Below, piece by piece: positions 13,411 to 27,500 of a stretch of DNA of 64,000 nt; within the stretch, counting starts at the first letter, position 1; each line of letters starts with the position of its first letter. The position numbers and the translations under genes are program-made. The stretch spans positions 22,937,659 through 23,001,658 of the forward strand of contig OW387140.1 of the NCBI GenBank assembly GCA_936440205.1, written 5' to 3'. This stretch comes from Lepidonotus clava (lineage: Eukaryota; Annelida; Polychaeta; Phyllodocida; Polynoidae). The notes under the pieces were generated by a model. It did no database searches. It saw nothing but the letters and a program-made list of their open reading frames with translations, and was not told the DNA's origin.

Positions 13411-14307
13411 AAGCTCCCAAACATTCCGATAACTAGCGTGCAATTGCACATTATTCATAGATACAGAGTATAATATCTTACACACAAACCTGAATCGTTT
13501 GATTACATATCATTTTTAAATGGAAACCATAGATAAGGTTTTAAATCGTGACTGAATTGAACATTTCTTTTGGCAAATTTCTTATAGCGCTAATGTTTAA
13601 CACATTTCAGGTTGATGTTTAAGATAATTAAATATGCTCTGTATCTATGAATAATATTGCCATGTTGGTTTATATTTACAGGGGAAAGACCGATCTACTT
13701 TTCATCCACAGAGTGGTAAATGCTAATGCATGCATACCAAGACAACTTCACGACACTTTAGCTAGACACGTTTTGTCGGTGTCAGAAGCTATGGGGTCGT
13801 TCAGTACTCTAGACAAAATGAGAATAGTGAACCAATCTTAAGGTTAATGATGATGGAAGCTCATTGACCGAATTGTTATGAAAGTATGTTAGGGAATTTA
13901 TATATATATTTATATATAATTATTTAATTTTCTTGAAAACGTGTATTTTTTTTATCAATAGGCTACTGATACAGACATCTTTTTTATTGCACGCTGAAAA
14001 CAATGACTAAAACAAATCAGATTTGAGCAAAATGTAGAAAATCAATATTGTTGTATAGGAACGCAATGTAGTTTGCATCGATACATTGACATTTTCATAA
14101 TGCCTCATCAATCAGCGTCGAGTGAGGATAGCAGGTTCAGTATCATTATAAAAACTATTACTTAAACATGGCCATGCTGCTATAGACGATAACCACACTG
14201 ATAGACAATCAATATTGGCACAATTGCAGAGATATGTACACATTTATGATTTACCATATCCGTCTCAAAACAAAACCAGTGACTCCATGTCAATATCCGC
14301 TACTTAC

Positions 14308-14372
14308 CTTAACAAGTCGGATTGTGCGCATCCCCGGTGTTGACGGTGTCGGCGGCAGGCAGAGTGTGGCAT
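14308..14372 (-). CDS. Proposed first coding exon of the Toll-like receptor
   Basis: A CpG-rich island contains a minus-strand ATG at 14372-14370 and an excellent donor, AAG|GTAAGT. Its 65 bases leave phase 2, exactly what the receptor's main exon needs. Joining them gives a 36-residue leader: a basic N-region (SACRRHRQHRG), a hydrophobic core (LLRLVIFVW) and a short polar stretch (GHLQTAAS) before the first cysteine cap. That is a plausible signal peptide and would make an 887-residue receptor. A second ATG four bases upstream is in the wrong frame. The 6.2 kb gap means another exon could be the true partner. Confidence 0.45.
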
Positions 14373-14462
14373 GCATGCCCCCGACTTGCCCGCGTCCGGG
14401 GCACTCGGCCAGCACGGGCACAGACAGGCTATGGTATGCCGTGTGCAGGGCTTTTATTATCA
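14373..14462 (-). promoter_or_regulatory. Candidate promoter region of the Toll-like receptor gene
   Basis: A local GC- and CpG-rich patch precedes the proposed initiator on the minus strand. An A/T-rich TATA-like element (AATAAAAG) lies about 80 bases before the ATG. Location and composition are the only evidence. Confidence 0.3.
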
Positions 14463-14976
14463 TTATTATTTTCCCATAGAATCCAGTTGTTGCATTGGGC
14501 TAACAATATGAGAATAATGTACCGACTCATTGGTGCATGATCAAGGAGGCAATAAGTTTGTTGTTAAGTCGTATCACATTGCCTGAATCTCTTTGCTGTC
14601 ACAGATTATTTTCTTTGACTTATAGATATACATGCATAAACAACATATATATTTATTTGAAACATATAATAATAGTCAATTTATGAACACTCATTTGAAT
14701 GAAAATACATTACGATTTTTGTTTTATTTGCATCGTACGCTACCTTAATTAATAGCTACGATAGGTTTAATCATATTGCACAAAGAGGTCTTTTTAATGT
14801 ACATCTTTATGACAGTCTCAGATACAATGTCACCTTCATCCACTTGGCGCCCAATAGCCATGAAGTCATGGCCAGAAATAGACATTTCCCGGTCTCCGGA
14901 CTGCTTCCGAAACGTTCGGGATTCTGGATGGAGGGGTGGTTCTATAAGGGGTGGGGACCAGGGGTAGTAGAGGATT

Positions 14977-15026
14977 ATGGGGGTGGCGGTGGGGGTGGCG
15001 GTGGGGGCGGAGGGGTAGAGGGGGTG
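14977..15026 (+). repeat. G-rich tandem repeat, potential G-quadruplex
   Basis: Repeats of GGGGGTGGCGGT give many closely spaced G-runs on the plus strand. The glycine-rich frames across it are artefacts of the repeat. Confidence 0.8.
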
Positions 15027-15046
15027 TCACCAGGTTGGGGATACCA

Positions 15047-15522
15047 CTGAAAAACGGGACGTCCTGTAAAAACAGGACGTCCTGTAAAAACAGGCAATTA
15101 TGAAAAAGTGTATTATCTAAATATCTTAGATGAAATTATACATGAATAATACACAAGACAAACATAATATAATACTTCTACATATACAAACTGCAAAAAT
15201 TATGAAATTTCGCATTTTACATGAATTTGATAACATATTCCATTTTGACAATTTCATAAATAAGAATTTCATAATTAATATTTTCATATAAATAAAAATG
15301 CTCAGAAAATGAGGACTTTGCTAAATTCAAAAACTATTTATAATAATAGTACACATCTTTTGCATTAAAATGATCGTTGCATTTTCACATTCTATCGTTG
15401 CATTTTTTTTATATTGATTTTTATTTTTTTAAAGTTACAAAAATCATACCAAGAAAACGGCCCGTCCTGAAATAACAGGACGGTTTTGTAACCTGTTTTT
15501 ACAGGACGTCCCGTTTTTTCAG
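15047..15522. mobile_element. Inverted-repeat element with GGGACGTCC palindromes
   Basis: It begins CTGAAAAACGGGACGTCC and ends with the inverse GGACGTCCCGTTTTTTCAG. The ACAGGACGTCCTGT motif is repeated just inside both ends and the interior is AT-rich. A further CTGAAAAAACGGGACGTCCC copy at 15669-15704 suggests either a larger element reaching 15704 or a second partial insertion. No protein is encoded. No clear target duplication was found. Confidence 0.65.
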
Positions 15523-16708
15523 GCACAGCTTTAAAAACCATTAAAACCATGATTGTAATGATTGGATTTCATTCTGATTTGGCCAAATAATTGCTTGTTA
15601 TATAGGGTTATATTTTGAAATTGAAAAAATGATAGTGGAATGTTTTGAAATGATTTAAGGGGTTGTGTCCTGAAAAAACGGGACGTCCCGTTTTTCCCGT
15701 CATAGCCCCAACCTGGTCACAGAGGGCGGCTGGTTACTTCGACACTGAGTCATCCCGTTTGCCATTGTACTGCTTTTATTCAGACTACCTTTTTTTCCCT
15801 CGGGATTTGTTTGCGTAATATTCATCAGGTTTCCCCTGGTTTCAGATATGTTGCAGAAATAGCGTGGTGTATGAAACCACGGTAATTTTTGGAATTGTCT
15901 GGTGAAAGTTATCAGAAATTCAAGTTCAAAATTAATAATCATGATAGTTCATATTCCATACAATAAAAGTCCGCTCTCAATTGTAAGACTAAAGAGGCAT
16001 ATGAATTTGTCTATCACTTTCCTCCTTTTCCCTGATTTCTTCAAATGCGTATGCATGAGAAATAAATTCAAATTATCCATATTATTTGAATACACATTAT
16101 GTCTTTTTTTTCTCAATTCTACTGTTGAAAGGTCAATAATAAAAGTCTTGCAGATATGTTTTATAATCTAGTAGATACACGTTTTTCTAAACATTATAAC
16201 TGATGTATGAACATTTTTGATCTAGAATCTATATCAATGGGGCAAATAATTATTGTTTGACCTTTGATTATACAATGTATTCTGGCATATCTATGTGGTA
16301 CAAGCTTTTAAAAAAAATGGATGAATAGCTTGAGAGATATTAAGATTTATTTCGTGGTCTTGTATTTGCAGCTCCTGGTTGGACATGGTTTAGATAATTC
16401 TTAAAGTGTCAAGGCTTTACCCAGTAAGATCTTCCTTAATGCTTATCATTCTCGATCAAATTTTGGCCTTTTCTATAATTATTAATTTTGTATCATTGCC
16501 AGTGCTCAATTGATTCTCTGCAAGAATTTTACATACAAAATAACATCCTATAGGTATACCATTGGAAATAGAATTGCAAAAACATTTACTTGATATAATT
16601 AATTTATGACGTGTATGACTTGTTTATGTTTAATCTGAATTCCAGCTGCTGATTTTAATAATGGGCAGGTACATCGGCATGTGAAATATAGGATTTGATA
16701 ACAACATG

Positions 16709-16896
16709 TACAACAGTGGCGGATCCAGGTTTTGGGGGGGAAAAGGGGAGGGGGGGGGGGGCGCTATTGAATTTTTTTTTTTCTAATTACCTCTTGGACG
16801 AGTTTTACATTAAAAACAATGTAAAATTGGCCCAAAAAAAGGGGGGAGGGGGGTGCGCCCCCCCCCCCCGCCCCCTCTAAATCCGCCACTGTACAA
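16709..16896. mobile_element. MITE, CAGTGGCGGAT family, intact copy
   Basis: Spans 16714-16891 with perfect CAGTGGCGGAT / ATCCGCCACTG ends (one base differs inside). Pairable G-rich and C-rich tracts follow, around a short AT core that includes TTACATT...AATGTAA. Perfect 5-bp TACAA duplications flank it. At under 180 bp it is the best reference copy in the window. Confidence 0.9.
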
Positions 16897-17758
16897 TATA
16901 ATGCATTTCGATTTTCCTGCTTGATAGTATAGGCGGCAGGAAGGGCCTCTTCCAACAGGGTGTGAGCAACGAGAGTAGAAGGGACCCTTCCATTCTCGTT
17001 GGTATGAGTGAAAGGACGTCCAACATAATAAGATTTATAATTAGAGCTAGGGCTGGGTAGGGGATGGGAAGGTAAAGTAAAATTAATTTTCATTGACACC
17101 TTGACGTGCTCTACTGGTGCATAAATAGAACTGGAAATTGTGTGTTATTATTATTGTTCAATGATTGAGCAACTTTTCTGGAAGCTTAAGCTATTACAAT
17201 TTGCATATTTATATCACTATATCTAATATGTCTTCCTCTTCATGTTTGATCTTCTTTGGAATATCAGCTTTAAGAACAACATAATGTCACAATATCCATT
17301 CCATGCTCAAGTACAAGTTGATCAGAAGACTTCCATTCTGGACACATGGTAGAATACAATATATCAAAGTAAACTATGCATTAAGTTCCATGTTATTAGG
17401 CCTGTGCCTGTATTGGGAACCAATTTGTTTCATTTGCACTACCTCCAGCTACATAGAATATGTTGATAAGACAGCTCATTCCGTAAATATGCGATCTCAT
17501 TGTCTGGTGCACCACTAGGTGGAGGAATTATTGGTCTACTCACAGCATTAACTTACTACCTGTACATATCCTTCGGTTTAGTCTCATGTGTAATGTCTCA
17601 CATTAGCACACAACTTAGGATTGTCACAGGGTTCTCTCAAGTGTAAATAACCTGCAGTGCCGCCACCTGTCCAACTGTGGTGCTACTGTAAAACTGTAAA
17701 CTGTTGTTAGATAACTTAGTATTAACTTTTTGTATAGTTTGATATCCATGACACCATG

Positions 17759-18689
17759 GCCTGTTTCATAATATCCCTCGTAATTACCATGTTTTTGCGA
17801 TTCCTTACGACAAGATTACTATGGTTTTAAAAAGTGTGTTTCATAATAGTAGTCGGAAGCTTGTCGTAAGAAACTATAGTAAGAACCGTCATAGTGTAAG
17901 GAAACCATTGTAAGCACCCCAAACCATAATAGCAGATTTTTCGCTGATTTTGCACTTCCGAGTACCAGCTATGATGGTTTCTCATAGCGCGAGATCTCGC
18001 GAGACTAGGAATTTAGATAATGAAACCAAATTTAACGAAAAATAATTCTATTTCACATTTTGACACATGATCAAAAGGAATAAGGTGCCTGAATGTAATT
18101 ATTAAAAAAGATAATGTATATTTGAAAATACTTTTATGAAAAATTCCTAGATCACTTATTAAAGTTAGACTTAATTCTTCAGTTTTTGCACATTAGACCA
18201 TATTTTATCAGCACAATATCCATTATAATGCCCCATTTGATATGAGAGGACTCTGGAATTCATATGATCAATATAGAAAAAATGCATCCTAGATTTTGAC
18301 CTTGAAGCGCTACTAAGGTTTTCGAAATGCTTATGATGGTTTTGTGGGGTAGATTGAAAAAAACATGTCAAATGCAAAAAAGAAAGACAGAAAACAAAGT
18401 TTTTGTTAAAATATTGCTTTATTTAAAAAGTTCATATGTCTAAGTAAGTTTTTGAAAAAAATATGAAGAAAACAAAACTTTCAGATGAGGGTTTGGGTCG
18501 TCTTAGTAACAATGGTTTGAGGTATGAAATTTGTAGTCCTAACTATCTTTCGCCTAACGACGAATTATTATGAAACACAGTTTTTTGCCGTTTTTTGCTA
18601 AAACGATAATAAGAACTTTATGAAACGGAAACCATAGTAAGGTCCTTACGATGGTTTCTGAAACAATAGTAAATTATTATGAAACAGGC
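17759..18689. mobile_element. Inverted-repeat element with GCCTGTTTCATAATA ends
   Basis: The left end GCCTGTTTCATAATA returns inverted at the right end (TATTATGAAACAGGC). Stretches further in (CATAGTAAG, CCTTACGA, TGTTTCATAATA) recur in both orientations. A 68-codon frame inside is not recognisable. I could not find a convincing target duplication, so the exact termini are uncertain. Confidence 0.65.
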
Positions 18690-19521
18690 AGCTGTTACCC
18701 TGATAGGGGTAGTGAATAAAATATTCATGTTCATAATCGCTAATACCCCAAAAGCATTGGGGTGAACGCTAGTTGTTGTTATGTGGTTAATTAATAATAG
18801 GGGAACTGTTCTTATACCGTCCAATGAAATTGCCTTTATCTCTTCTTATGTAAATGCTAGTCAAGTGGCAGGTAAGTTCACAGATCCACAACACGAACAA
18901 CACTTGGCTGAAAGTCATGTTGATTCATGGATCACATTAATATGTACAGTGGCCGGTGTGATGATGGTTTAAGATTCCTAGGTTCACAATTCCAATTGAT
19001 GGAGAGTAAGCTTTCTCCTGAGAGTCCGCCTGATCTCACATCCGATCCACAACACAGTAGTACTTCCAACAGTCACCAGATGTCCTTTCTATGTATAGCT
19101 ATTCAAACCCCTCGAATCCTTAAGACTCGTATTGTCCAAACGGTATCAAGTAGTGTTCTCCTCTATAATCATAGGTTCTGTTCTATATATATCAGTCTGA
19201 TTTATTGATTTTACCCAAGCATTGGTACTCGCTGGGAGACGCACCCTGATTGCTATTACCAAATAGGTATATTTACACCTACCAGCAGTCCATGCTATAA
19301 TTATTTACACTATATGATATAGTAATTCACATAATTTTGAATACTTTATGATATTCCCTCTATGGAACTTGTGACGTTTCTTCATTCTATTCCTATACAA
19401 TAGATTATATGCACAAGGTGTTTTACCAACTACCTTTGTGCAGGGATCAACTTTTTGTCTATATCCAACTAACTATAATACATATAGATAATCCTTATAT
19501 AGTACATATACATATAATACA

Positions 19522-19552
19522 TTATATATATATATATAATAATAATAATTAT
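19522..19552. repeat. TA/TAA microsatellite
   Basis: A TA run passes directly into TAA repeats in intergenic DNA. Confidence 0.9.
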
Positions 19553-21598
19553 TGTGATAATGTACTGCACATTGCATAGGTTGGGAGAAAGGAGGCTTAG
19601 TGACGCATCTATAGTGCAATCCCCAAGGTTTAGCGGCATAGAGCATGAGCATCATAATAAGCATACATTATATAAACTGTAGTATTGAGCTTGAATCTGG
19701 TAGAAAGAAAATTTTAACGCAGTGCCTGAGATGATGGTACTGAGAATTCAACACTGACTGGAATGGAATAAGAACTAAAAGGATGATCTATACTGTGAAG
19801 GCTGATATGGAGAGTTTTCTGCCATGTCTATCGAGGGAAACTATCTGATTACTTGTACCTGAACCTGGGTATTGCATTGTTACACAACTTTAATAATGAA
19901 AACAGAGGTGGGTTACTCTGTCCTTCTAAAAGATGAACTACTCTAGAGAATAATGAGATGTGGATGACAAAAGTCATACCCTGAACTAAAATGCAACACG
20001 AATATAAAGCTAACTATACACATGTATAAAGAACTATCCTTTAGTTTCTTCAAAATAGTCTATATCTCCGAATGGTAATTAAAATATCAATAGATATCTC
20101 TATAAAACATTTTGTTACTAGACTACAAACTTGTTCCTGACTTAAATACATTAGAGGTTTTGTTATAAGGACAATTCAGAACACAGAATAGAAAATCATT
20201 CTCCAACTATATATACGAAACAACGCTTTTTAATGGGTACCAGCCACCTTGAAATATAATGAATATAGAGTAAGCTTTGCCTCCCTTTGAATGCTATCGT
20301 CGAAATACTAGAATGTAGTTAAAAGTCTTTTCGTGTTTCATATCTTAGATCTATATCATGCATTATGGAATTGTGTTTTTTTTCATGAAGCAGACCATTC
20401 CTTTTTTAACTTTGATGTAGAACTTTCATTTAATTTTGTTTTCAATATGACGATTGTAAAAGGAAATCTTCACTATTTCTTCGAGAAAAAAATCATTTGA
20501 CGTTCAATATTAAGGAATAATTCTAATTGAATTATTTGAGTACAACCACTTAACTAACGCAGTAAGTTTGTGTATGGTAATACTTTCGCTATTTCCACAT
20601 GGTATAGTATTAAAAATTAGTCTTCGGATGTCGCGAAATATGAAACCGGGATCATCTAATCCTCTGTCCGTTCACATTATCTGATATATCCCTGTATATA
20701 TCCTTGATACATGCCACACTCAATATTTTATGCTATAATATTTCAAGCACTGTGAAAAAATGTACATTACCGAAGGAAATAAACATATATTAATTCCAAC
20801 TTTTTATTGCATGTCCAACCATCACACTTCAATAAATAAACATAATAAAACAGCATAATATATGGCACAAAGTACGTGATGCCCTTCTGATTTATTCCAT
20901 CATTGATCCAAACATCAGATAGTTTCTAGACACACGTACGTATGTCTAAAATCAATTTCTTTAATATAAATGATGACTAGCTTCTATTTCAAATTATATC
21001 CTTATCACTTTTACATCTAAGATATGATTCAAAACAAAAATCCTATCTCACAAGGACAACACAGTTGATTTAGAAAAGTTGATCATGTCATCAAACTGGT
21101 CCACTACCATAATAATTATTGATAATGTGTCTTTCAAAGTAATGTTTATTATAATGATTATAATCTTTTATAGTTACATATATTGTAGACGTTGTGAATC
21201 GCCAAGTTTACAAACGTTTACACAACCCCTGAGGGCATCTCACCATAGAACATGATGTGGAAGATATCATCCATTGCTGCTGAAATTTCCTTAATTCCTA
21301 TCGATACAAATTATAATTTGGTTATGACCTATCTTGATTATGTGGACCTCTTACATAAATGTTTCCTATACAGTAACTGTTCGTATGTCCTGCTCCGTGA
21401 AAGGAAAATAAAAAACATAATGATTATTGCATGTCCTTGTATTCAAAGGAGTAGCAAAGGGGTCGTCTCGTGAATTATATCATTCTTGTCATGAAGTATT
21501 TGGTAGCATATATTGTCCTGCAGCCAAGCCCATATAGCCTACATCTGTCGATCAGATCATACAATGAAACCTAAAATTCACTTTTAAAGTTGCCTTTG

Positions 21599-24500
21599 TC
21601 AGTCAGGCTTGTTCGCCGAGTATCCAGGTGTTTGATCAATCTCTTCGCCCAGCAACCCCGTCGTCTCAGTGACGTCCACCTCCCTGGAGGAAGTGACGAC
21701 GTTAGGAGGCGGACAGATGGGTTCTTTGAGGACGACCTTCAGGGCCCCCCACAAAATGGCGCATAACACGGAACTGGCCAGCAGCACGGCAGGAAAGGCC
21801 ACGGCCCCGAAGGACGTGGTCAAGGCGGTGGTCAGAGGGGGCAGGGCCATGGCGCTGAGGCCGAAGACCACGGTGATACAGCCCGAGATGCGGCCTGTCA
21901 TGGCGTAGTACCCCTCCAGCCAGGAGAGAATGGTGGCGTAGTAGTTGGACATGCCGATGGCCAGCAGGGCGATGGCAATGAAGAAGATGGAGTCGGCGTC
22001 GACGAGGACGGCGGCGGTCATCACTCCAGCACCGGCCACCATACAGAGGATGTCGGCCTGCAGCAGGACCGACGGGTGGACGCGGTTCACCAGGAAGAGG
22101 ATGCCCAGACAGATGACTACCTTGATGCCCTGGTACAGAGCGGTGACGACGATACCGGTCATCTTACTGCGCCCCATGTACTGCGACACGAAGGTCAGCA
22201 GAAGGGCATTGTCCACTGCCTCCATGCCGCTCTGGGAGAAGACGGCCGCCAGGAACACCCCGATGACCACACACATTCTGACGGGGCTGTGCGGGGTGGG
22301 CCGGCCGTCCTCCTGCACCCCCTCCTCTCCCGAGTTCCTACCCGACGACCGCTCCTTGATGTGCCGCCATTGACAGCCGCCTGCTATGGCAATCCCAGCG
22401 TACAGGAAGGACATCCCCAGACAGAAGGCCCCTACGATAACGTACACCCAACCCACGTGAGTCACCGGTTCTGCTGACTGGTCAGCAGTATAGTTAGTAA
22501 GTACACCCCAGCCGCTGGTAGTTGGGAGGTCCTGCCTCAGGACCAGCCTCCCTGAGTCTGTCTGGGAGGGGAGGGGGGCGGTGACTGTGGTGGCTATGAG
22601 AGGGGCAATCGTTGTGGAGTTGTTCCTGGCGTCCGGGGCCAGGAAAGGAGCAGCTATAAACGGAACCACAGTCTTCCCCAAGTTGAACAGGAGGAATGCT
22701 GCCTGAGCCAGCTTCCTCGCACGCGATCTCTCCAGACGAAAGGTTAGGAAGGAGACTCCTGAAAAAGTAAAGTCCAATACATGTTTAAATTTTGTCATAC
22801 CAGTTATCGCTTTATAACAAGATTTGAGTCACGCGATTGTTTTGATTGGGGTCTAAGAGGAGCAAATGTAGTGAAATATAATAGCAGGCAAATATAGTTT
22901 CCAAAAGTAGATATTTTGCATACTGTATTATTTCATTTTGTTCCAGTACGTTAAATGGAAACAGATAAGATGTTTTACAGGTGAACACATACTTGAAAAC
23001 AAAATGATGATATAGGTAATGCGGTAATGTTTTGTCTGGGTGTTGTCATGGCGATGGCTTAGCAGAAAGTTCTCTAGTCATGCGTTTGACGATAGTAGGA
23101 TTCATTCCAATAATTTGGTATCATGGGTTAAACTTTTATAACATTTTTACTTATATAGATGGATGTCCTGCTTTTTTAAACGTTTTATTAATTTCTTAGT
23201 GTAATATCCTTAATAATTATACCTTCAATTGTCGATAAGCAGGTTAAGGATACAACGTATTACGTGCAGTGTTGCAGTATTGTGCAGCGATGCAAGGAAT
23301 GACAACGCCCATTTTGATCTTTAATACTTATCTAGTACACGTTTTTTTATGCTTTTCAAAATATGTTTTATTACCCGCACGTTGTAATATAGTAATATTC
23401 ATACCACGTTTTAATATGGTAATATTCATACTCCAGTTTTAGGATTGTCCCGAACCTGATAAGGCAGTAAGTGGTTTTACAATAGGCCCACATGGGCAGA
23501 CCATTAGAGTAAACTCTCGCATGACCTTCTCAAAGATTTTTAATTTCGATGGTGGCATAACACGGGTCGAACGTTTTAACTTTCACAAACACAATGGGCA
23601 TTGAAATGCGTCTTTTGAACTGAAGATGATACAAAGCGAAAAAGTAGAATTATCATCAGGCAACTTGTTTACAGTTTACGACTATGGCAGTGTGAAATAC
23701 CACCCCTTTATAGGATGTCTTCAGCTAACCAGCTTCCTGTCCTTAGTATTTCCAGTTTTTACGGTACATATTTCACCATTAACTATCATGCAAGGTTTTC
23801 AGATACCCAGACGTTCGGCATAGTTATATAACCCGTTGTTCGCTTCTGACATTCATATACCATTTACTTTAGGTTATGGTGTTGTCTATTTCATAATATT
23901 CATCTATAATTATGTAAAAGCCTCTATCCCACTGGGCTACTTTAATGAAAAAATGCATTCAGGGCTGTGCTACACGGTGCATAGACATACGATTCAAATA
24001 AATATCTCACGGCCTTTATTGTCATGCAAAATAAATAGGTTAATTAAACCTGACTTTCCTGTCAAAATGCAGTGATATTGAGACTGTTAACAAACAGTCA
24101 GCCATGTTGAAATAGGGTGTGATCTTACCAAATCTGGTGATATATCACAAGACCTGAGACCTCATGACTTATCAAAGCACCATGCTTATCCTGCTTTCAA
24201 TGAGAAGGTCAGAGGGTCAGAACTGCAACAGAGAGCTGACTTGTGGTCAATGAGGGCTACCTGGTTCCATACTTTTAATAGTTAACCAAAATACATTTTA
24301 GGCTTCTTCATGGTTAGTGAGAGTTGCCTCAAATTCTTTTGTATTAGATATCAATAAATATTGCACTTTGTAGTAGAATTGCCAATGTAAGATAAACCCT
24401 TTTTAGAGTCAATGAAGAGGACTGGCAGGCACATTTAATTCCTAGTGGTTTTGGGCTTTAATTCCTAGTGGTTTTGGGCTTAGTTTGGGCTATCCAGATC

Positions 24501-27500
24501 TAGAAATTACATATTAGATACACTGAAAATGTCCATGTCAAATACTCCTACCAAATAATACTGTCAATCTTCAGTATGAGCTAGAACCTTTTACCTGGCT
24601 CATCCTGTTTATGTTTTAAGAGCCTTAAAGAGCTATAGCAAATCACCAGACAGAGTCTGTTATCTCAAAAATATTGTTCTTCAGTAGTAAACAGTCTTGG
24701 CAACCCAAGAACAATGGGTTAAGCCAATAAAAATAACCAATTTACAGCAGTTGGGTAATCGAGTTTTTATTGCATAAAGACTGTATCATCAAACCCAATG
24801 CCTAGACTGGTGGACAATAAAGTCATAGTTGTTTCAGATTTTATATCCAACAAACGAATATTTTAGTGTGTAAGGACCTTCGCCTTTATCATTTTATTGT
24901 GACGTTCTCTGGTAAGTCGGGGTTGCCGATTCTTACAACAGAGGAACGTGGGGGTTGTTCGGGTCTCGGGGCGGACGGGGAATCCGGGCCAAGAACCGAG
25001 ATGTGTTTCTAGAGTCGTGCCTCGCGCACGAGGGGGGGCTGAGCGAATCGATCGGGAATCGGCACTCGATGTCGACGGAGGACTGCGGGGGAGGGAAATT
25101 ATGGTAGGGGTACGGGTCGGCCGGGGGGCGGTCCACCCCTGAGTTCCGGTCCGCGGGGGCGACGGGCCGACGGTCGCCTATTGTTTGGTAGCGTGGGGCC
25201 GAGCATGCCGCGCCCTCGTCCCCGCGGACTTCGCTCCCTCGTTCCGCTCCCCATGTCTTCGTACCATACTACGCCTCGGTTTCCGGTACTACTTCGGGCC
25301 TTCGTGCCCTACTCCGTTCCCTCGTTCCTCGTTCTTCGGGCCATCGGGCCCCTTACCCTATGTTTCTACTACCTATCTCGAACTTCGACTGTTTTGTCCT
25401 AACTTCGGCTTAATTACTCTGTTCGGCTCATCTTTAGCGGTTGTTTCAGGAAAGAGGACACGTCTGGACACCAGGAGAACTGTTAAAGAACTCTGTTTAT
25501 TCGGGCCTCACCGCCCCTTTATATACTAGAGAGGTCAGCCCTGATTGGCTGCCTTCGGTCACGTGACCTACAACTGACGTCACTTCCGGTTTATATATTC
25601 CGTTTCCGGTTTACATTTCACTTCCGGTTTACATATTTCCGGGTTTCGTTCCATTACGTTTTCGTTATTCGTTCTTTACATATTCGTTATTCGTTCTTTA
25701 CATATTCGTTATTCGTTCTTTACATATTCGTTCTTTACATCTATTTCGTTCTTCGTTCTTTACATATTCGTTCTTTACATCTATTTCTATTATTACCTTA
25801 TTTCTATTATTTTAACCTCTATGTATTTTGGCTGAATAGCCGTTCATCACATTATACAAATGCAAACATGTTCAAAGGGATATTTTGTCACTAAAGACAA
25901 CTGCAAAATATATCAATCTAAATCTCAGGACTTCTTGTGAAATTCTTTTTACCTATTCAAGTTGATTAAATTGACATTATTGAAGTGCCCATCCATCAGT
26001 AAAATGAACCTAATTATTTTTCCAGTAAATACTTGCTATTCGGTCATCAACATAATTCTGGCAATGAAACAGTTCTCTCCCTACTAGGGCTACTCACCTG
26101 ACACCATGATGGTGGCGAAGAGGTTGGACGTGGCCTGGAAGAAGCAGGTAAGGACGAAGTTGGTGAAGCAGCCGGAGAGGGCGGTGGTGACGGCCTGCAG
26201 GAGGAGTACTACGGCCAGGCCCGAGTAGCCCTCCACGTACTCCAGTAAGATGCCCGACACCAACGACCCCAGGACGAAGGTCAGCGCCCTCCAGGTGGCC
26301 AGCGTGGAGGCAGTGGTGATGGGCACGTTTGTCAGTAGGGCTAGGTCCAGCAGGGTGGGCCCCAGAATACCCAGACTCAAACCCTAACAATAATATAACA
26401 TTGTACGGTTATAACGGAAAAGATGGTGAGGTTTACATGTAAAAGAAATGTGATGAAAAAGATTGTGACATAAAATAATGAACACCAGTATAATTTTTTG
26501 AAAAGAAGTGAAATACATTAAGTATGTATAGACCCTAGCCATGTGAAATATGAAAAAAAATCTACATCGCTTTTTTCACTTATATGATACCAATTGTCAG
26601 CTGATTGTATGACCAACTTGGTCTCTCAGGCCTGACAGCTAGACTCACCACTACTGCACTATAAAAATTTCTGTTTTTGCCACAGTGTGTGTTGTTATTG
26701 TTTTTGATACATGTGTCTCACCATACAGAAACGATGCTCTGTGCGGGAGTCAGGCATTGCATAGGTTGTTTTTAAGCTTTCAAATGATACCAAGCACATC
26801 TAAATTGAATAATTTACAAGGAAGTTTAACCCTTTAGACCCCACAGATTGCGACCATGAATTGCTGTATTTCCCCAAGATTTTCATGGATTTCCCTCAGG
26901 AATTCCTTAGATTTCCCTTAATTAAGGGATTTCAAAGGTTCACCAATCCATTGCAATAAGAATTACAGGAATCTGGTTTGAAGCATTGAATAGGGAATTA
27001 AAAAAGCTTTAAATCGATATATTTGCCGTTTTTGTATTTTGAAGACTTATCAAAATATTCTCATTGGAAAAATATGGAAAAATTACTGGAAAATCGTCAT
27101 TTTCCGGGCGGCTACGGCCGGATTGGGGAGTACACCCTCGGGCGGCTACGGCCGGATTGGGAACACATGACTGTTAGCGTTCCTGAAAATGGCAAGAAGC
27201 CTGGATATGGAATATTTATCAGAATATTTAGTAATGAATTAAAAGTTTCTCCATAAATTAACAAATAGCCTGAAAAAGCTATTAGGCCTATGTGTATAAC
27301 TTTACATCTAGAAAAGATAAACTATTTTAGTTTGGACTGATAATATAGTCATGTTTTTCCAAATGGGTTACAATTTTTTTAACAAAATCCACAAAATCTT
27401 ATTTCCATTGTAACCAAACATATAATGTTAGGTAATATATGGGGAAAAGCATTCCATAAACATTCCAAATAGAATGTTTTTCAAACTATATAGAATGTTT

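Larger units (their letters stand above)
8062..14307 (-). other. Proposed first intron of the Toll-like receptor gene
   Basis: Runs from the donor AAG|GTAAGT at 14308 to the acceptor at 8062. It holds a TA microsatellite (9.2 kb), a short CCCACGCG tandem (12.3 kb), an intact MITE (12.97 kb) and C-tract repeats (13.3 kb). I saw no other coding exon. The extent depends on the first-exon model being right. Confidence 0.4.
14463..21598. other. Intergenic DNA between receptor and transporter genes
   Basis: Holds the inverted-repeat elements at 15.0, 16.7 and 17.8 kb and a TA/TAA microsatellite at 19.5 kb. Short reading frames are AT-rich and resemble nothing. The transporter's 3' untranslated region must lie just below 21.6 kb. 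Confidence 0.5.

Noticed and set aside
26838-27250. Second piggyBac-like element starting TTAACCCTTTAGACCCCA
   Set aside because: Only one end is visible; no inverted partner with a TTAA flank was found nearby.
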